DNA from: an uncultured Helicobacteraceae bacterium
GTDB lineage: Bacteria > Campylobacterota > Campylobacteria > Campylobacterales > Helicobacteraceae
Length of the DNA: 13,323 bases
Assembly: GCA_934728205.1 (NCBI GenBank)
Contig: CAKVEH010000014.1
Location: forward strand, 1-13,323
Direction: 5' to 3'
The translations under genes and the position numbers were made by a program. How positions within the stretch are numbered: the stretch's first letter is position 1; each line of letters starts with the position of its first letter. The notes beneath the pieces are model-generated. The model searched no databases, had not been told where the DNA came from, and worked only from the letters and a program-made list of their open reading frames with translations. Shown one piece after another: positions 1 through 11,287 of this stretch.

Positions 1-1957
<1,957 letters not shown>

Positions 1958-1992
1958 TTATTTAGTAATTTTTTGTTAAGAAGTTTGCTAGA

Positions 1993-1998
1993 ATTATA
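1993..1998 (-). promoter_or_regulatory. -10 box of ligA promoter
   Basis: A perfect TATAAT read leftward lies about 45 nt before the ligA TTG. Transcription would start near 1986, giving a leader of about 38 nt that ends in the AAGGAGAG ribosome site. No convincing -35 box is present, which is common for the Helicobacter housekeeping sigma factor. Confidence 0.6.
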
Positions 1999-2041
1999 AC
2001 TTTAATTTTGCTCTAAATTTTAACTTACTTGATAAGACTTG

Positions 2042-2047
2042 TATAGA
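2042..2047 (+). promoter_or_regulatory. Candidate -10 box of cheV2 promoter
   Basis: TATAGA preceded by TTG, with TTTAAC at 2019-2024 at the correct 17-bp distance for a weak -35. Transcription would start near 2054, giving a short leader that includes a 9-T run (2060-2068) and the Shine-Dalgarno site. The match is modest, and other AT-rich hexamers in this 131-bp gap could serve. Confidence 0.35.
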
Positions 2048-2068
2048 GATTTTGGATTCTTTTTTTTT

Positions 2069-2074
2069 GGAGGG
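2069..2074 (+). promoter_or_regulatory. Shine-Dalgarno site deciding the cheV2 TTG start
   Basis: GGAGGG ends 5 nt before TTG at 2080-2082. No comparable site precedes the first in-frame ATG (2101), so the TTG is the likely start. The site follows directly on a run of nine T residues. Confidence 0.75.
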
Positions 2075-2079
2075 ATACA

Positions 2080-3030
2080 TTGGTAGAAAATGTTGATAAA
2101 ATGGCCACCATACACCTTAAAAACGAAGTGCAGTTTTTGTGTTTCACATTAGGGACCGAGGTAGAGGGCACGACACAACTTTATGCTATAAATGTCTTTA
2201 AAATCCGTGAGATTATTTATTATAACGATGAGCTGACTGAGACAGAGGGCGAAAACAATGGCATAATGTTAGGATATTTGACCGTGCGTGAGGAGACAAT
2301 CCCGCTGATAGATATGCGCAGGTGGTTATATTATAGCCAAGATGACCCTTATAGGGATTTGCACCCATACTCTATCGAGGGAGAGAAGAATCTTGTGGTG
2401 ATTTGTAGCTTTTCAAGTTGCGTGGTTGGGCTAAAGATTCAAAGTGTGAAGCGCATTATCCAGAAAAATTGGAATGAAATTGAGGAGGGGAGTGAGTTTG
2501 GCATTGATGGAAACTCAAAGGTTACCACTACAACGAAGTATGATGATGGGAGTGTGGTGCAGATTCTCGATGTGGAGAAAATGGTGGCTGATACACTATC
2601 AAATGGAAACACAGATGATGAGTTAGAGCTAGAAAACTTAAGCGCAATCCACAGCAATCGCATCGTGCTTTTGGCTGAAGATTCTAAAACAGCGGCGAAG
2701 TCATTACAACATATTATTGAAAAGCTTGAATTAAACTATTTTACTTTTCCAAATGGCAAGGCGTTGCTTGATTACTTGCATAATGCAGGAGTAAGCAAAA
2801 TGGTTGGTGCGGTTATCACAGACCTTGAAATGCCTTTGATATCTGGTTTTGAGGTATTAAAACGAGTAAAAGAAGAGCAAAGCACAGCACATATCCCTGT
2901 GATTATCAACTCTTCAATGGATTCAGAATCTAATAGGCAAATGACAGAGACACTCAAAGCTGATGCCTTCGTAACAAAAGGGAATCCAGCGCAAATGGAG
3001 CAGGCGTTGCGCAGATTACTTAAATCATAA
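2080..3030 (+). CDS. cheV2: Chemotaxis coupling protein CheV (CheW-like plus receiver domain)
   Basis: A 316-residue cytoplasmic scaffold that links chemoreceptors to the kinase CheA and can itself be phosphorylated. Residues about 12-170 form a CheW-like domain (for example YAINVFKIREII near 35-46 and IPLIDMRRWL near 74-83). After a short acidic linker (176-186), a receiver domain spans about 193-316, with acidic pocket Glu200-Asp201, phospho-acceptor Asp248 in ITDLEMP, Ser278 at the switch Thr/Ser position and Lys300 in VTKGNP. All key receiver residues are present, so the domain should accept phosphate. The position between ligA and aspS matches H. pylori cheV2 (HP0616, 313 aa as I recall), so I assign paralogue 2 by context. 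It starts at TTG and is followed after 42 nt by aspS. Confidence 0.93.
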   Translation: MVENVDKMATIHLKNEVQFLCFTLGTEVEGTTQLYAINVFKIREIIYYNDELTETEGENNGIMLGYLTVREETIPLIDMRRWLYYSQDDPYRDLHPYSIEGEKNLVVICSFSSCVVGLKIQSVKRIIQKNWNEIEEGSEFGIDGNSKVTTTTKYDDGSVVQILDVEKMVADTLSNGNTDDELELENLSAIHSNRIVLLAEDSKTAAKSLQHIIEKLELNYFTFPNGKALLDYLHNAGVSKMVGAVITDLEMPLISGFEVLKRVKEEQSTAHIPVIINSSMDSESNRQMTETLKADAFVTKGNPAQMEQALRRLLKS

Positions 3031-3072
3031 AAAATAATTACAAACGCACTTTAGCGTATTTTAAGGATACAA

Positions 3073-4577
<1,505 letters not shown>

Positions 4578-4598
4578 CGCATTTATGCGAATTTGTGA

Positions 4599-4604
4599 TA
4601 GAAT
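4599..4604 (+). promoter_or_regulatory. Extended -10 box, candidate adk-ppa promoter
   Basis: TG-A-TAGAAT (TG at 4596-4597) forms an extended -10 in the 64-bp gap between the aspS remnant and adk. Transcription would start near 4611. If real, adk and ppa do not depend on transcription through the broken aspS. Confidence 0.5.
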
Positions 4605-4641
4605 GTGAGAATCTACATAAGCTAAATCTAAGGAGAAAAAA

Positions 4642-5229
4642 ATGAAAAAGTTGTTTTTAATCATTGGAGCACCGGGCAGTGGTAAGACGACTGATGCGCA
4701 AATTATCGCAAAGAATAACGCTGATAGCATTGTGCATTATTCCACAGGTGAACTATTGCGCGCGGAAGTAGCGAGCGGGAGCGAGCAGGGCAAACTTATC
4801 GATAGTTTTGTAAGCAAGGGAAATTTAGTGCCTCTTAGCATTGTGGTTGGCACGATTATTGACGCGCTTAAAAATGCCCCAAAAGATATTATTTTGATTG
4901 ATGGGTATCCGCGTAGCGTGGAGCAAATGCACGCCTTGCAAGATGAGCTAGAGAGACAAAATGATGTAGTTTTAGAGGCTGTCATTGAGGTAGAAGTGAG
5001 TGAGGAGGTCGCTAGGGAGAGAGTTTTAGGCAGGGCAAGAGGCGCAGATGATAATATCGAAGTATTTAACAACCGAATGGAAGTCTATCGCAAACCGCTT
5101 GAGGAGATTAGGACATTTTATGATGAGAAAAATGGATTGCTTTATACGGTGAATGGCGAGCGAACTATCGAAGAAATCGTGGCAGATATAGAAAAATTTA
5201 TCAAAAATCCGCAAGCAAAATTATCTTAA
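4642..5229 (+). CDS. adk: Adenylate kinase
   Basis: Interconverts ATP plus AMP with two ADP in the cytoplasm, an essential step of energy balance. The 195-residue product starts at an ATG with AAGGAG a few bases upstream. It has the P-loop GAPGSGKT (9-16), the AMP-binding STGELLR (34-40) and DGYPRS (87-92), and a short LID around GRARGADDN (130-138). The LID lacks the four-cysteine zinc insert, so this is the short-LID form; its length is close to the 191 residues I recall for H. pylori. ppa follows after 12 nt and pulls adenylate-linked reactions forward by removing pyrophosphate. In H. pylori I recall a glycosyltransferase gene (HP0619) between the two; here it is absent. Confidence 0.97.
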   Translation: MKKLFLIIGAPGSGKTTDAQIIAKNNADSIVHYSTGELLRAEVASGSEQGKLIDSFVSKGNLVPLSIVVGTIIDALKNAPKDIILIDGYPRSVEQMHALQDELERQNDVVLEAVIEVEVSEEVARERVLGRARGADDNIEVFNNRMEVYRKPLEEIRTFYDEKNGLLYTVNGERTIEEIVADIEKFIKNPQAKLS

Positions 5230-5241
5230 AAAGGAGTAAAA

Positions 5242-5760
5242 ATGGACATTACAAAACTTGTCGCAGGTGAGAATCCAAGCAAAATCAACGCCATTATTGA
5301 AATCCCTTATGGCTCAAATATCAAATACGAAGTGGATAAAGAAAGTGGTGTGGTAATGGTAGATAGGGTGCTTTATGGGGCGATGTTTTATCCTGCAAAT
5401 TATGGCTTCGTGCCAAATACTTTGGCAGATGATGGCGACCCTGCAGACATTCTCGTGCTCAATGAATATCCATTGCAAGCGGGTAGTGCGATAAAATGTC
5501 GTCTTATCGGTGTGCTAGTGATGGAAGATGAAAGCGGAATGGATGAAAAACTCCTAGCTGTGCCAATTAGCAAAATTGACCCTAGATATGACAATATCAA
5601 AAGCCTGCAAGATTTGCCACAAATCACCCTTGATAGAATCAAAAACTTTTTTGAAACTTACAAAACGCTAGAGCCAAATAAGTGGGTAAAGGTTAAAGAT
5701 TACAAAGGCGTAGCGCAAGCACAAGAGATTTTGCAAAAAGCAATAGAAAATTACAAGTAG
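5242..5760 (+). CDS. ppa: Inorganic pyrophosphatase (family I)
   Basis: Hydrolyses pyrophosphate to two phosphates using Mg2+, driving tRNA charging, nucleotide and polymer synthesis. The 172-residue product is the normal length. The family I signature DGDPADIL starts at residue 64, and the active-site set seen in E. coli aligns with a shift of one: Glu20, Lys28, Glu30, Arg42, Tyr54, Asp64, Asp66, Asp69, Asp96, Asp101 and Lys103. The start has AAGGAG 6 nt upstream. It is the last gene of the rightward block and ends 36 bp before the convergent pnp stop, inside a shared terminator region. Confidence 0.97.
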   Translation: MDITKLVAGENPSKINAIIEIPYGSNIKYEVDKESGVVMVDRVLYGAMFYPANYGFVPNTLADDGDPADILVLNEYPLQAGSAIKCRLIGVLVMEDESGMDEKLLAVPISKIDPRYDNIKSLQDLPQITLDRIKNFFETYKTLEPNKWVKVKDYKGVAQAQEILQKAIENYK

Positions 5761-5776
5761 CAAGGAGATTTTTAGC

Positions 5777-5822
5777 GGGGCTTAAAAAGAGTGGATTTAC
5801 GCTAAACCAAGCCCCACTTTTT
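5777..5822. terminator. Bidirectional terminator between convergent ppa and pnp
   Basis: GGGGCTT (5777-5783) pairs with AAGCCCC (5809-5815). On the plus strand a T run follows (5818-5822), which fits a terminator for ppa. On the minus strand the same stem is followed by a weaker U stretch (GCTAAAAATC), so it may also slow transcription leaving pnp. The 25-nt loop is long, and the right arm lies within the last codons of pnp. Confidence 0.55.
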
Positions 5823-7872
5823 GCCCATTGATTTCTATTATCACACATTCAATCTCTTTAGTGTCGCCTAAAATATCGCTTGGTTTTTTTCCTTTTTCAT
5901 CGGTGAGTTTGCTAATGTGTAATAGTCCATCGCCACCATTTGGGAGCTCGATAAACACGCCAAAATCACAAATTTTTTTAACCACACCCTTAAATTTTAA
6001 GCCAACTTCATAACTCTCAAATCCTTTCACTAATCCCAAAATATATTCTTTCGCTTCTTTTAGATTCTTTGCATTTTGTGCGCTTATGGTTACTTCGCCA
6101 TTTTCTCTGTCTAAGTCAATGCTTACTTCAAATTTTTCAATAATCCCTTTTATAGTCTTACCGCCTTGCCCGATAATATCCACCATTTTATTACTTGGCA
6201 CACAAAAGTTCTCAGTCTTTGGCAAAATGTCATAATTGATTGTAAGGTTGCGTAATGATTGCTTCATAATGCCTAAAATATGCACTCTTGCAGCTTTTGC
6301 CTGCATTAGTGCGGCGTTTAGAATCTCGCTTGAAATCCCACCAAGTTTTATATCCATTTGTAACGCGCTAATGCCATTTTCATCGCCTGCCACCTTAAAA
6401 TCCATATCGCCATCGTGGTCTTCTAAGCCTGTAATATCGCTCAAAATAGCATATTTCTCTCCCTCGCTTACAAGTCCCATTGCCACGCCAGCGATGAGTG
6501 AGTGCATTGCTACATTGCTTGCTTGTAGTGCTAGGCTTCCACCGCACACGCTTGCCATTGAGCTTGAGCCATTGGATTCTAAAATTTCTGAAACAATGCG
6601 AATGATGGCATTATTTTGCATAATGCTTGATTTGAGGGCTTTTTTTGCAAGATTGCCGTGTCCTAGCTCTCTGCGCCCCACAGAGCCTATCATATCCGTT
6701 TCACCAACGCTAAAACTTGGAAAGTTGTAGTGAAACAAAAACTTATCTTTCGCGCCCACACTTCCTAAAGGCTCTATGCCTTGTGCATCAGATTCTGTGC
6801 CTAAGGTGCAAGCGACCAATGTCTGTGTTTGCCCGCGTGTAAAAAGCGCACTCCCGTGTGCGTGTGGCAAGATATTTGTCTCAATGCTAATTTTACGCAC
6901 TTCATCTAATGCCCTACCATCAGCGCGCACGCCATCTTGTAAAATCATCTCACGCACTAAGGATTTTTTGAATATACCTAAGCAATGCTTGACATCTTCT
7001 TCTTCAAATCCTTGAGCGATTACTTCTTTAATGATTTCATCAAATGCTCCCGCTCTTTCGCTCTTTGAGGCTTGTTGTATGGCAAGTTTTATAGAATCTA
7101 CGCAATGTTGTCGTAAAAACTCCAAAGAATGGGTTTGTTTGATTTTTAAGGGAAATGGTATGGTTGGTTGTTTTTGGCGGGATTTTAGGAGTTTTTCATA
7201 TTCTTCGCAATCATTTGCTATATGTTTTTGTGCGAGTTCAAGTGCTTCTATGGTGAGATTCTCGCTTAAGAGATTTGGTTTATCATTTTGTTGTTGTGCA
7301 TTCATTTCTATCATTAGGAGTTCATCGCCTTTACCACTTACAAACAAATCTAATTCACTCTCTTTGAGTGCGTGAGAATCTGGATTGATGATAAACTCGC
7401 CATTTATGCGTCCTATTCTCACTGCGCTTAATGGCGATTTTTCCTGCCATTCAATGATGATATTTGAAGTATATAGGGCGATGCTTGCTGCCTTTAGCGC
7501 GCATAGGGCTAAGTCATTTGTCCCATCATAGCTTACAACCATTGCTACAATGTGCGTTGGATATGCAAAACCTTTAGGAAAAAGTGGGCGTAAAGTCCTA
7601 TCTATAAGTCTTGAGGTGAGAATCTCAAATTCACTTGGCTTGCCCTCGCGCTTGATGAAGCCCGCTGGAAACTTCCCAACAGCATAGGTTTTTTGAATGT
7701 ATTGCACGCTTAGTGGCACGAAATCTGCCTCTATCGGTGTATTTCCCACACACACAGTGGCGATAATGCTAGTCCCACCACATTCATAAAGCACCGCGCC
7801 ATTTGCTTGATTAGCAATATCAAAGCGACAAGATTCTATCCTCTCCCCAAGTGTAATATTCACCTTACTCAT
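5797..7872 (-). CDS. pnp: Polynucleotide phosphorylase
   Basis: A 3'-to-5' phosphorolytic exoribonuclease that turns RNA plus phosphate into nucleoside diphosphates; a trimeric RNA-decay enzyme. The 691 residues hold a first RNase PH domain (about 5-220), a helical linker, a second RNase PH domain (about 315-545) with catalytic Asp485, Asp491 and Lys493 in EDHDGDMDFK, a KH domain (IIGQGGKT, 567-574) and an S1 domain from about 621 (GVVKKICDFGVFIE). The length matches the roughly 690 usual in epsilon-proteobacteria. The ATG abuts the TAA of the preceding gene with no gap, and the ribosome site (AAGGGGGAAG) lies inside that gene's last codons, so translation is probably coupled. It is the last gene of the purD-led operon. 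Confidence 0.97.
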   Translation of the reverse strand: MSKVNITLGERIESCRFDIANQANGAVLYECGGTSIIATVCVGNTPIEADFVPLSVQYIQKTYAVGKFPAGFIKREGKPSEFEILTSRLIDRTLRPLFPKGFAYPTHIVAMVVSYDGTNDLALCALKAASIALYTSNIIIEWQEKSPLSAVRIGRINGEFIINPDSHALKESELDLFVSGKGDELLMIEMNAQQQNDKPNLLSENLTIEALELAQKHIANDCEEYEKLLKSRQKQPTIPFPLKIKQTHSLEFLRQHCVDSIKLAIQQASKSERAGAFDEIIKEVIAQGFEEEDVKHCLGIFKKSLVREMILQDGVRADGRALDEVRKISIETNILPHAHGSALFTRGQTQTLVACTLGTESDAQGIEPLGSVGAKDKFLFHYNFPSFSVGETDMIGSVGRRELGHGNLAKKALKSSIMQNNAIIRIVSEILESNGSSSMASVCGGSLALQASNVAMHSLIAGVAMGLVSEGEKYAILSDITGLEDHDGDMDFKVAGDENGISALQMDIKLGGISSEILNAALMQAKAARVHILGIMKQSLRNLTINYDILPKTENFCVPSNKMVDIIGQGGKTIKGIIEKFEVSIDLDRENGEVTISAQNAKNLKEAKEYILGLVKGFESYEVGLKFKGVVKKICDFGVFIELPNGGDGLLHISKLTDEKGKKPSDILGDTKEIECVIIEINGQKVGLGLA

Positions 7873-8556
7873 TTATGCTTCCCCCTTAGTCTTTTTGTGT
7901 AAATGTGTATTTAAAATCGTCTCAATAGCCTTTGGCTCTATGGGTTCAAAATCCTTGTAATAATGTCCAATGCTTACAAAATTCTCCAATGCTTGCACGC
8001 ACAGCACTTCATCACAAATTTCACTCAAAGCATTTTTTACGACTAGTGGCAAAATAGGCGTAGCAATTTTAATACTTTTGGCGTGCCTGCTTATGCAAGT
8101 TTTTATCGCACACATTGCTGTAAGCCCTGTATCAATGCCTTGATCTACTATAAGCACATCGCGTCCATTAAGCGAAGAGAGTAGCTCGCCTTTGCGAAAT
8201 TTGTAACGCATAGGGATAATGCTATCTTCATATTGTCGCTTTGATTCACCATAGACATAATCAAGGCTTATATCAAACGCATTGATAAGATTCTCATTCA
8301 TTACAATATCAAGTTCCTCGCTTACAATGGCGATTTTGCATTCATTATTAAGCGGTGCGGTAATAACTTCAGCAAAGAGATAATCAAGAGGGACTTTTAG
8401 CTTGCTCGCTAAGACATCTGCGAAAAACACTCCCTCAAAGCTCGTAGCCAAAATCACGGTTTGCGAGACATCGAGATTTTTGAGTGCAAAAACTCCTAGT
8501 AACTGCTCTAATGCGTGCGCTCTATCGGTGAATATATAAGATTGTTTTGTCTGCAT
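7873..8556 (-). CDS. Phosphoribosyltransferase-like protein
   Basis: A 227-residue cytoplasmic protein with a type I phosphoribosyltransferase fold, judged from the PRPP-loop sequence VLIVDQGIDTG (134-144) after hydrophobic strands and a flexible middle. The loop has Asp-Gln rather than the usual Asp-Asp or Glu-Asp at its acidic pair, so activity and substrate are uncertain; a regulatory or degenerate member is possible. I place the start at the ATG 8556-8554, which follows AAGGAATAAAAGG. The frame is open back to a TTG at 8628, but that would overlap lptD and has no ribosome site. The gene sits between lptD and pnp as HP1214 does in H. pylori. Its stop abuts the pnp start. No specific function can be assigned. 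Confidence 0.82.
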   Translation of the reverse strand: MQTKQSYIFTDRAHALEQLLGVFALKNLDVSQTVILATSFEGVFFADVLASKLKVPLDYLFAEVITAPLNNECKIAIVSEELDIVMNENLINAFDISLDYVYGESKRQYEDSIIPMRYKFRKGELLSSLNGRDVLIVDQGIDTGLTAMCAIKTCISRHAKSIKIATPILPLVVKNALSEICDEVLCVQALENFVSIGHYYKDFEPIEPKAIETILNTHLHKKTKGEA

Positions 8557-8599
8557 TCCTTTTATTCCTTGCAAAGAGTAGATTGTAGCAAAAAAGTCC

Positions 8600-10801
8600 T
8601 TAATTTTGCAATTTTTGTGTGAATCCAACCGGTGTAAGTGGAGAAAATCGAAATTCGATTTTGATGTATTGGTTACTTAGCGTATCAATACCGCTATTGG
8701 TAAATATAGGACGCACATCAGTGGCGAACTTTAACCCAATGCCAAAGCACGCAATATCGCGTGAAAATACTATCGACCAATCTTTTAGCCTCGCGTTTGC
8801 CTCATCATAGCCTATATTTGCATCTAGCGTGAAGTAGCCAAAGTCATAGCGCATATTAGCGCGTAAAAATGCCGAGCTATAAATACGGTTATACGTGCTG
8901 CTTTTTAGTATAGTGTCTTCACCGAGTTTGAAAAAATAATTTGCATTCGCCTTTAAACCAAATTTGTTAAAATTCAATGTCAATGAGGCTTCATTAAAGC
9001 GATTTGTCCTATGCGAGAAAAAAAGATTGCTTGTAATAGTGAGCCCATTAAAAATATTTACCCCAATTTCTTGGCGTAGTGGCTGGTTTGCATTAAACGT
9101 GGAATCATTAGTAAAAATTCGCTGATAGATTCTATAAAAGCCAATTTCCTTGCCACTTGTGCTATAAAAATAATTTGAGAGTTTTATATTTGCCTTTGGT
9201 TTGTTTGCGCCAATGTCTATAATGTCATTTGGATTCCAATATTGGGCGAGATTTTCTGCGCTGAGTATTTTTGCTAGCTCGCTATATACTTCATAACGCG
9301 TAGAATCTAGCCCATATTGAGCATAATAATACAGCGGTGCGCTAAATTGAGAATCAAAATGCGCGGTGTGAAGGAAATTTTTATAAGGTTTGGCTATATC
9401 GCTATTAATGGCTATTTGATAGTTTGCATAAGCGTAGTTCATTGAGGGTTGCACGGCTTGTTTGGTAAATGGGTCGTTGATGTTTTGTGCGTTGCCAAGA
9501 CTCACATTGCTTGCAAACCCATCAATCCTCCCGCTTAAATTAGCGAAGTTTTTAAGCACAGGCATACTTACTCCAAGTGGTAGAGAGAGGGAATTTTGCG
9601 TGTAAGTATAACCGCTTTGGCGCGTGATATTTTTGCTCTCTATATTAAGCGAATAAAAGAGATTATTAAATAATATCGGGCTAATGTAGTGGTGGTATTG
9701 CACGCTTGGTAAGACTTGGTGTGTATTTGCGTTGCTAGGACTTGATAAGTCTAAAAAGTATTTTCCATAAATGCCAATATAGTGGTTGGAGATTTGTCCA
9801 AAATAATTAAGCCTAGAAGTGCTTAGTCGCGTATTGAATCGACCATTTACACTTTGAAGTCGTTTGTAATCCAAATCATTCATATAATGCAAATCAGCAA
9901 AGAGATTGTCGTTGTAGTTGCTAAATGGTGTTGCAAAGATTCCCTCCCTTTTGTATATAAAGTCAAATCCATAAATCTCCTTATTTTTTAAATCATAAGT
10001 TTTTATATAGTTCTCATATTGCTTGAAATACCCGACATTGAGTGTGGCTATACCATTTTTGTTATCAGCGATTCTTAGTTCATAATGCACTCCATTGCCT
10101 CGTTGTGTGCGGAATTGCGGAGTGAGTGTCATATCCCACGAGTTAAAGGGTGCGATGTAAAATGGCGTTAAAAAGACATATCCCTCACGGCTTGTCGAGC
10201 CGAACTCTAGTGGCATAAACCCGCTCTTTCGTGTAGTGCCTGTGGAAAAGGTAAAATACGGCACATAAAACAAAGGCAATGAACCAAGATAAAGTCTTGT
10301 ATTCCACGCGCTTACATATTGTTTTTGTGTGTTATAAGAGCCAGAAGTCGCATTGATATGCCATATAGGAAACTGCACATCACACGAGCTTATAATAGCT
10401 TTTTTAAAGCTATAAGTATTTTCATTGCTTGATAATTGCGTGCTTGCGACCCATAATCCACCCTCTCCAAGCAAAAATGCTGGGGTAATAGAGGCTTGTT
10501 TGGTTTGCAAGTTTATATCTACATTCCCCGCATCGATAAAAAGTGTATCGCCATAATACACACGCACATTTCCACGCAAAGCTATATCTTTACTCTCTCT
10601 ATTATAAGTAATCATATCAGCATACATATAAATGTCTTCACTAAGCAAAAACGCATTCTCTTGTGCTGTGATGACATTGTCTTGCGAGGTTACATTATTA
10701 GCCGAGAGTTCAAAAAGTTGCGCTTTTGTGTCTTTTTGCTCATTTGCGATTGCTATGCTTGCTAATAGCATAAGACATAACACGACCACCCGCATTTGCA
10801 T
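8600..10801 (-). CDS. lptD: LPS-assembly outer membrane protein LptD (OstA/Imp)
   Basis: The outer-membrane beta-barrel that, with LptE, inserts lipopolysaccharide into the outer leaflet. The 733-residue precursor has a signal peptide (residues 1-19, hydrophobic VVVLCLMLLASIAIA, cleavage likely after Ala19). Next come a periplasmic OstA-type beta-jellyroll (about 33-140, including ALRGNVRVYYGD at 74-85), the conserved LptD region with LPLFYVPYF and KSGFMPLEFGS, and a long barrel of alternating, aromatic-rich strands up to EFRFSPLTPVGF near the C-terminus. The mature protein has just two cysteines, Cys140 at the end of the jellyroll region and Cys685 near the last strands. They could form the single disulfide that ties plug to barrel. 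ATGs at 10801 and 10795 are both possible starts; the first lies 5 nt after the RDD gene stop. In H. pylori this is the OstA gene HP1216, as I recall. Confidence 0.93.
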   Translation of the reverse strand: MQMRVVVLCLMLLASIAIANEQKDTKAQLFELSANNVTSQDNVITAQENAFLLSEDIYMYADMITYNRESKDIALRGNVRVYYGDTLFIDAGNVDINLQTKQASITPAFLLGEGGLWVASTQLSSNENTYSFKKAIISSCDVQFPIWHINATSGSYNTQKQYVSAWNTRLYLGSLPLFYVPYFTFSTGTTRKSGFMPLEFGSTSREGYVFLTPFYIAPFNSWDMTLTPQFRTQRGNGVHYELRIADNKNGIATLNVGYFKQYENYIKTYDLKNKEIYGFDFIYKREGIFATPFSNYNDNLFADLHYMNDLDYKRLQSVNGRFNTRLSTSRLNYFGQISNHYIGIYGKYFLDLSSPSNANTHQVLPSVQYHHYISPILFNNLFYSLNIESKNITRQSGYTYTQNSLSLPLGVSMPVLKNFANLSGRIDGFASNVSLGNAQNINDPFTKQAVQPSMNYAYANYQIAINSDIAKPYKNFLHTAHFDSQFSAPLYYYAQYGLDSTRYEVYSELAKILSAENLAQYWNPNDIIDIGANKPKANIKLSNYFYSTSGKEIGFYRIYQRIFTNDSTFNANQPLRQEIGVNIFNGLTITSNLFFSHRTNRFNEASLTLNFNKFGLKANANYFFKLGEDTILKSSTYNRIYSSAFLRANMRYDFGYFTLDANIGYDEANARLKDWSIVFSRDIACFGIGLKFATDVRPIFTNSGIDTLSNQYIKIEFRFSPLTPVGFTQKLQN

Positions 10802-10806
10802 TTTAC

Positions 10807-11271
10807 CTAAACCACCAAAGTTTTTGATACTTTATCGTGTAATGCGCGTTTGAAGTGCCCATCAAAAGCCATTATAAAGCCCACATATAAAAATATCGCT
10901 CCTAAGCATTTGAAAAATGCCCTTACAATAGCTCTTGCAATACTTGGTTTATCCACAAATTCCACACTTACAATGCGAATTTTAAGAATCATTTTGCCCA
11001 AAGTCGCTCCATACAGGCTTACTAAAAGCACTTCGTAGCAAAAAAATACAAGCGTATAGAGCAATGCAACACGCCACAAAGCAGTTTTTAAAAGGGCAAA
11101 GGCATTTTGCAAATTTTCTTCGTTAAAAACTGCGCTAAAACTACTCCACAAAGCAATCACACACACAAATAGCACCAAAAAACAATCAAACAAATATGCC
11201 AAAAATCGCACATTTAATGGTGCAAGCTCTAGATTCTCGCGTTCTAAAAGTTTTTGTATTTTTTCATTCAT
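10807..11271 (-). CDS. RDD-family integral membrane protein
   Basis: A 154-residue inner-membrane protein with three hydrophobic segments (about 21-43, 66-88 and 119-136). The RDD hallmarks are present: Arg22 and Asp29 in segment one, GATLGKMILKIRIV (88-101) after segment two, and HDKVSKTLVV at the C-terminus. RDD proteins are small membrane proteins, some linked to ion transport or stress, most with unknown role. I chose the ATG at 11271, 16 nt after the purD stop. A TTG at 11313 would add 14 residues and overlap purD, and neither start has a strong ribosome site. The gene lies between purD and lptD, as in the HP1217 position of H. pylori, so the neighbourhood is conserved but does not reveal a substrate. 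Confidence 0.85.
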   Translation of the reverse strand: MNEKIQKLLERENLELAPLNVRFLAYLFDCFLVLFVCVIALWSSFSAVFNEENLQNAFALLKTALWRVALLYTLVFFCYEVLLVSLYGATLGKMILKIRIVSVEFVDKPSIARAIVRAFFKCLGAIFLYVGFIMAFDGHFKRALHDKVSKTLVV

Positions 11272-11287
11272 TGTGTGTTTGTGTGCC

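Noticed and set aside
3045..3065. Possible terminator between cheV2 and aspS (ACGC...GCGT then T-rich)
   Set aside because: The stem is only four base pairs and the T run is interrupted; probably chance.
4578..4590. Small hairpin CGCAT-TT-ATGCG after aspS
   Set aside because: A five-pair stem with a two-base loop and no T run is too weak to call a terminator.
6236..6730. 164-codon plus-strand open frame opposite pnp
   Set aside because: Antisense to the second RNase PH domain of pnp, with no start signal or domain of its own.
8557..8628. 24-residue N-terminal extension of the phosphoribosyltransferase-like gene from a TTG
   Set aside because: It overlaps lptD and has no ribosome site, whereas the ATG at 8556 follows AAGGAATAAAAGG.
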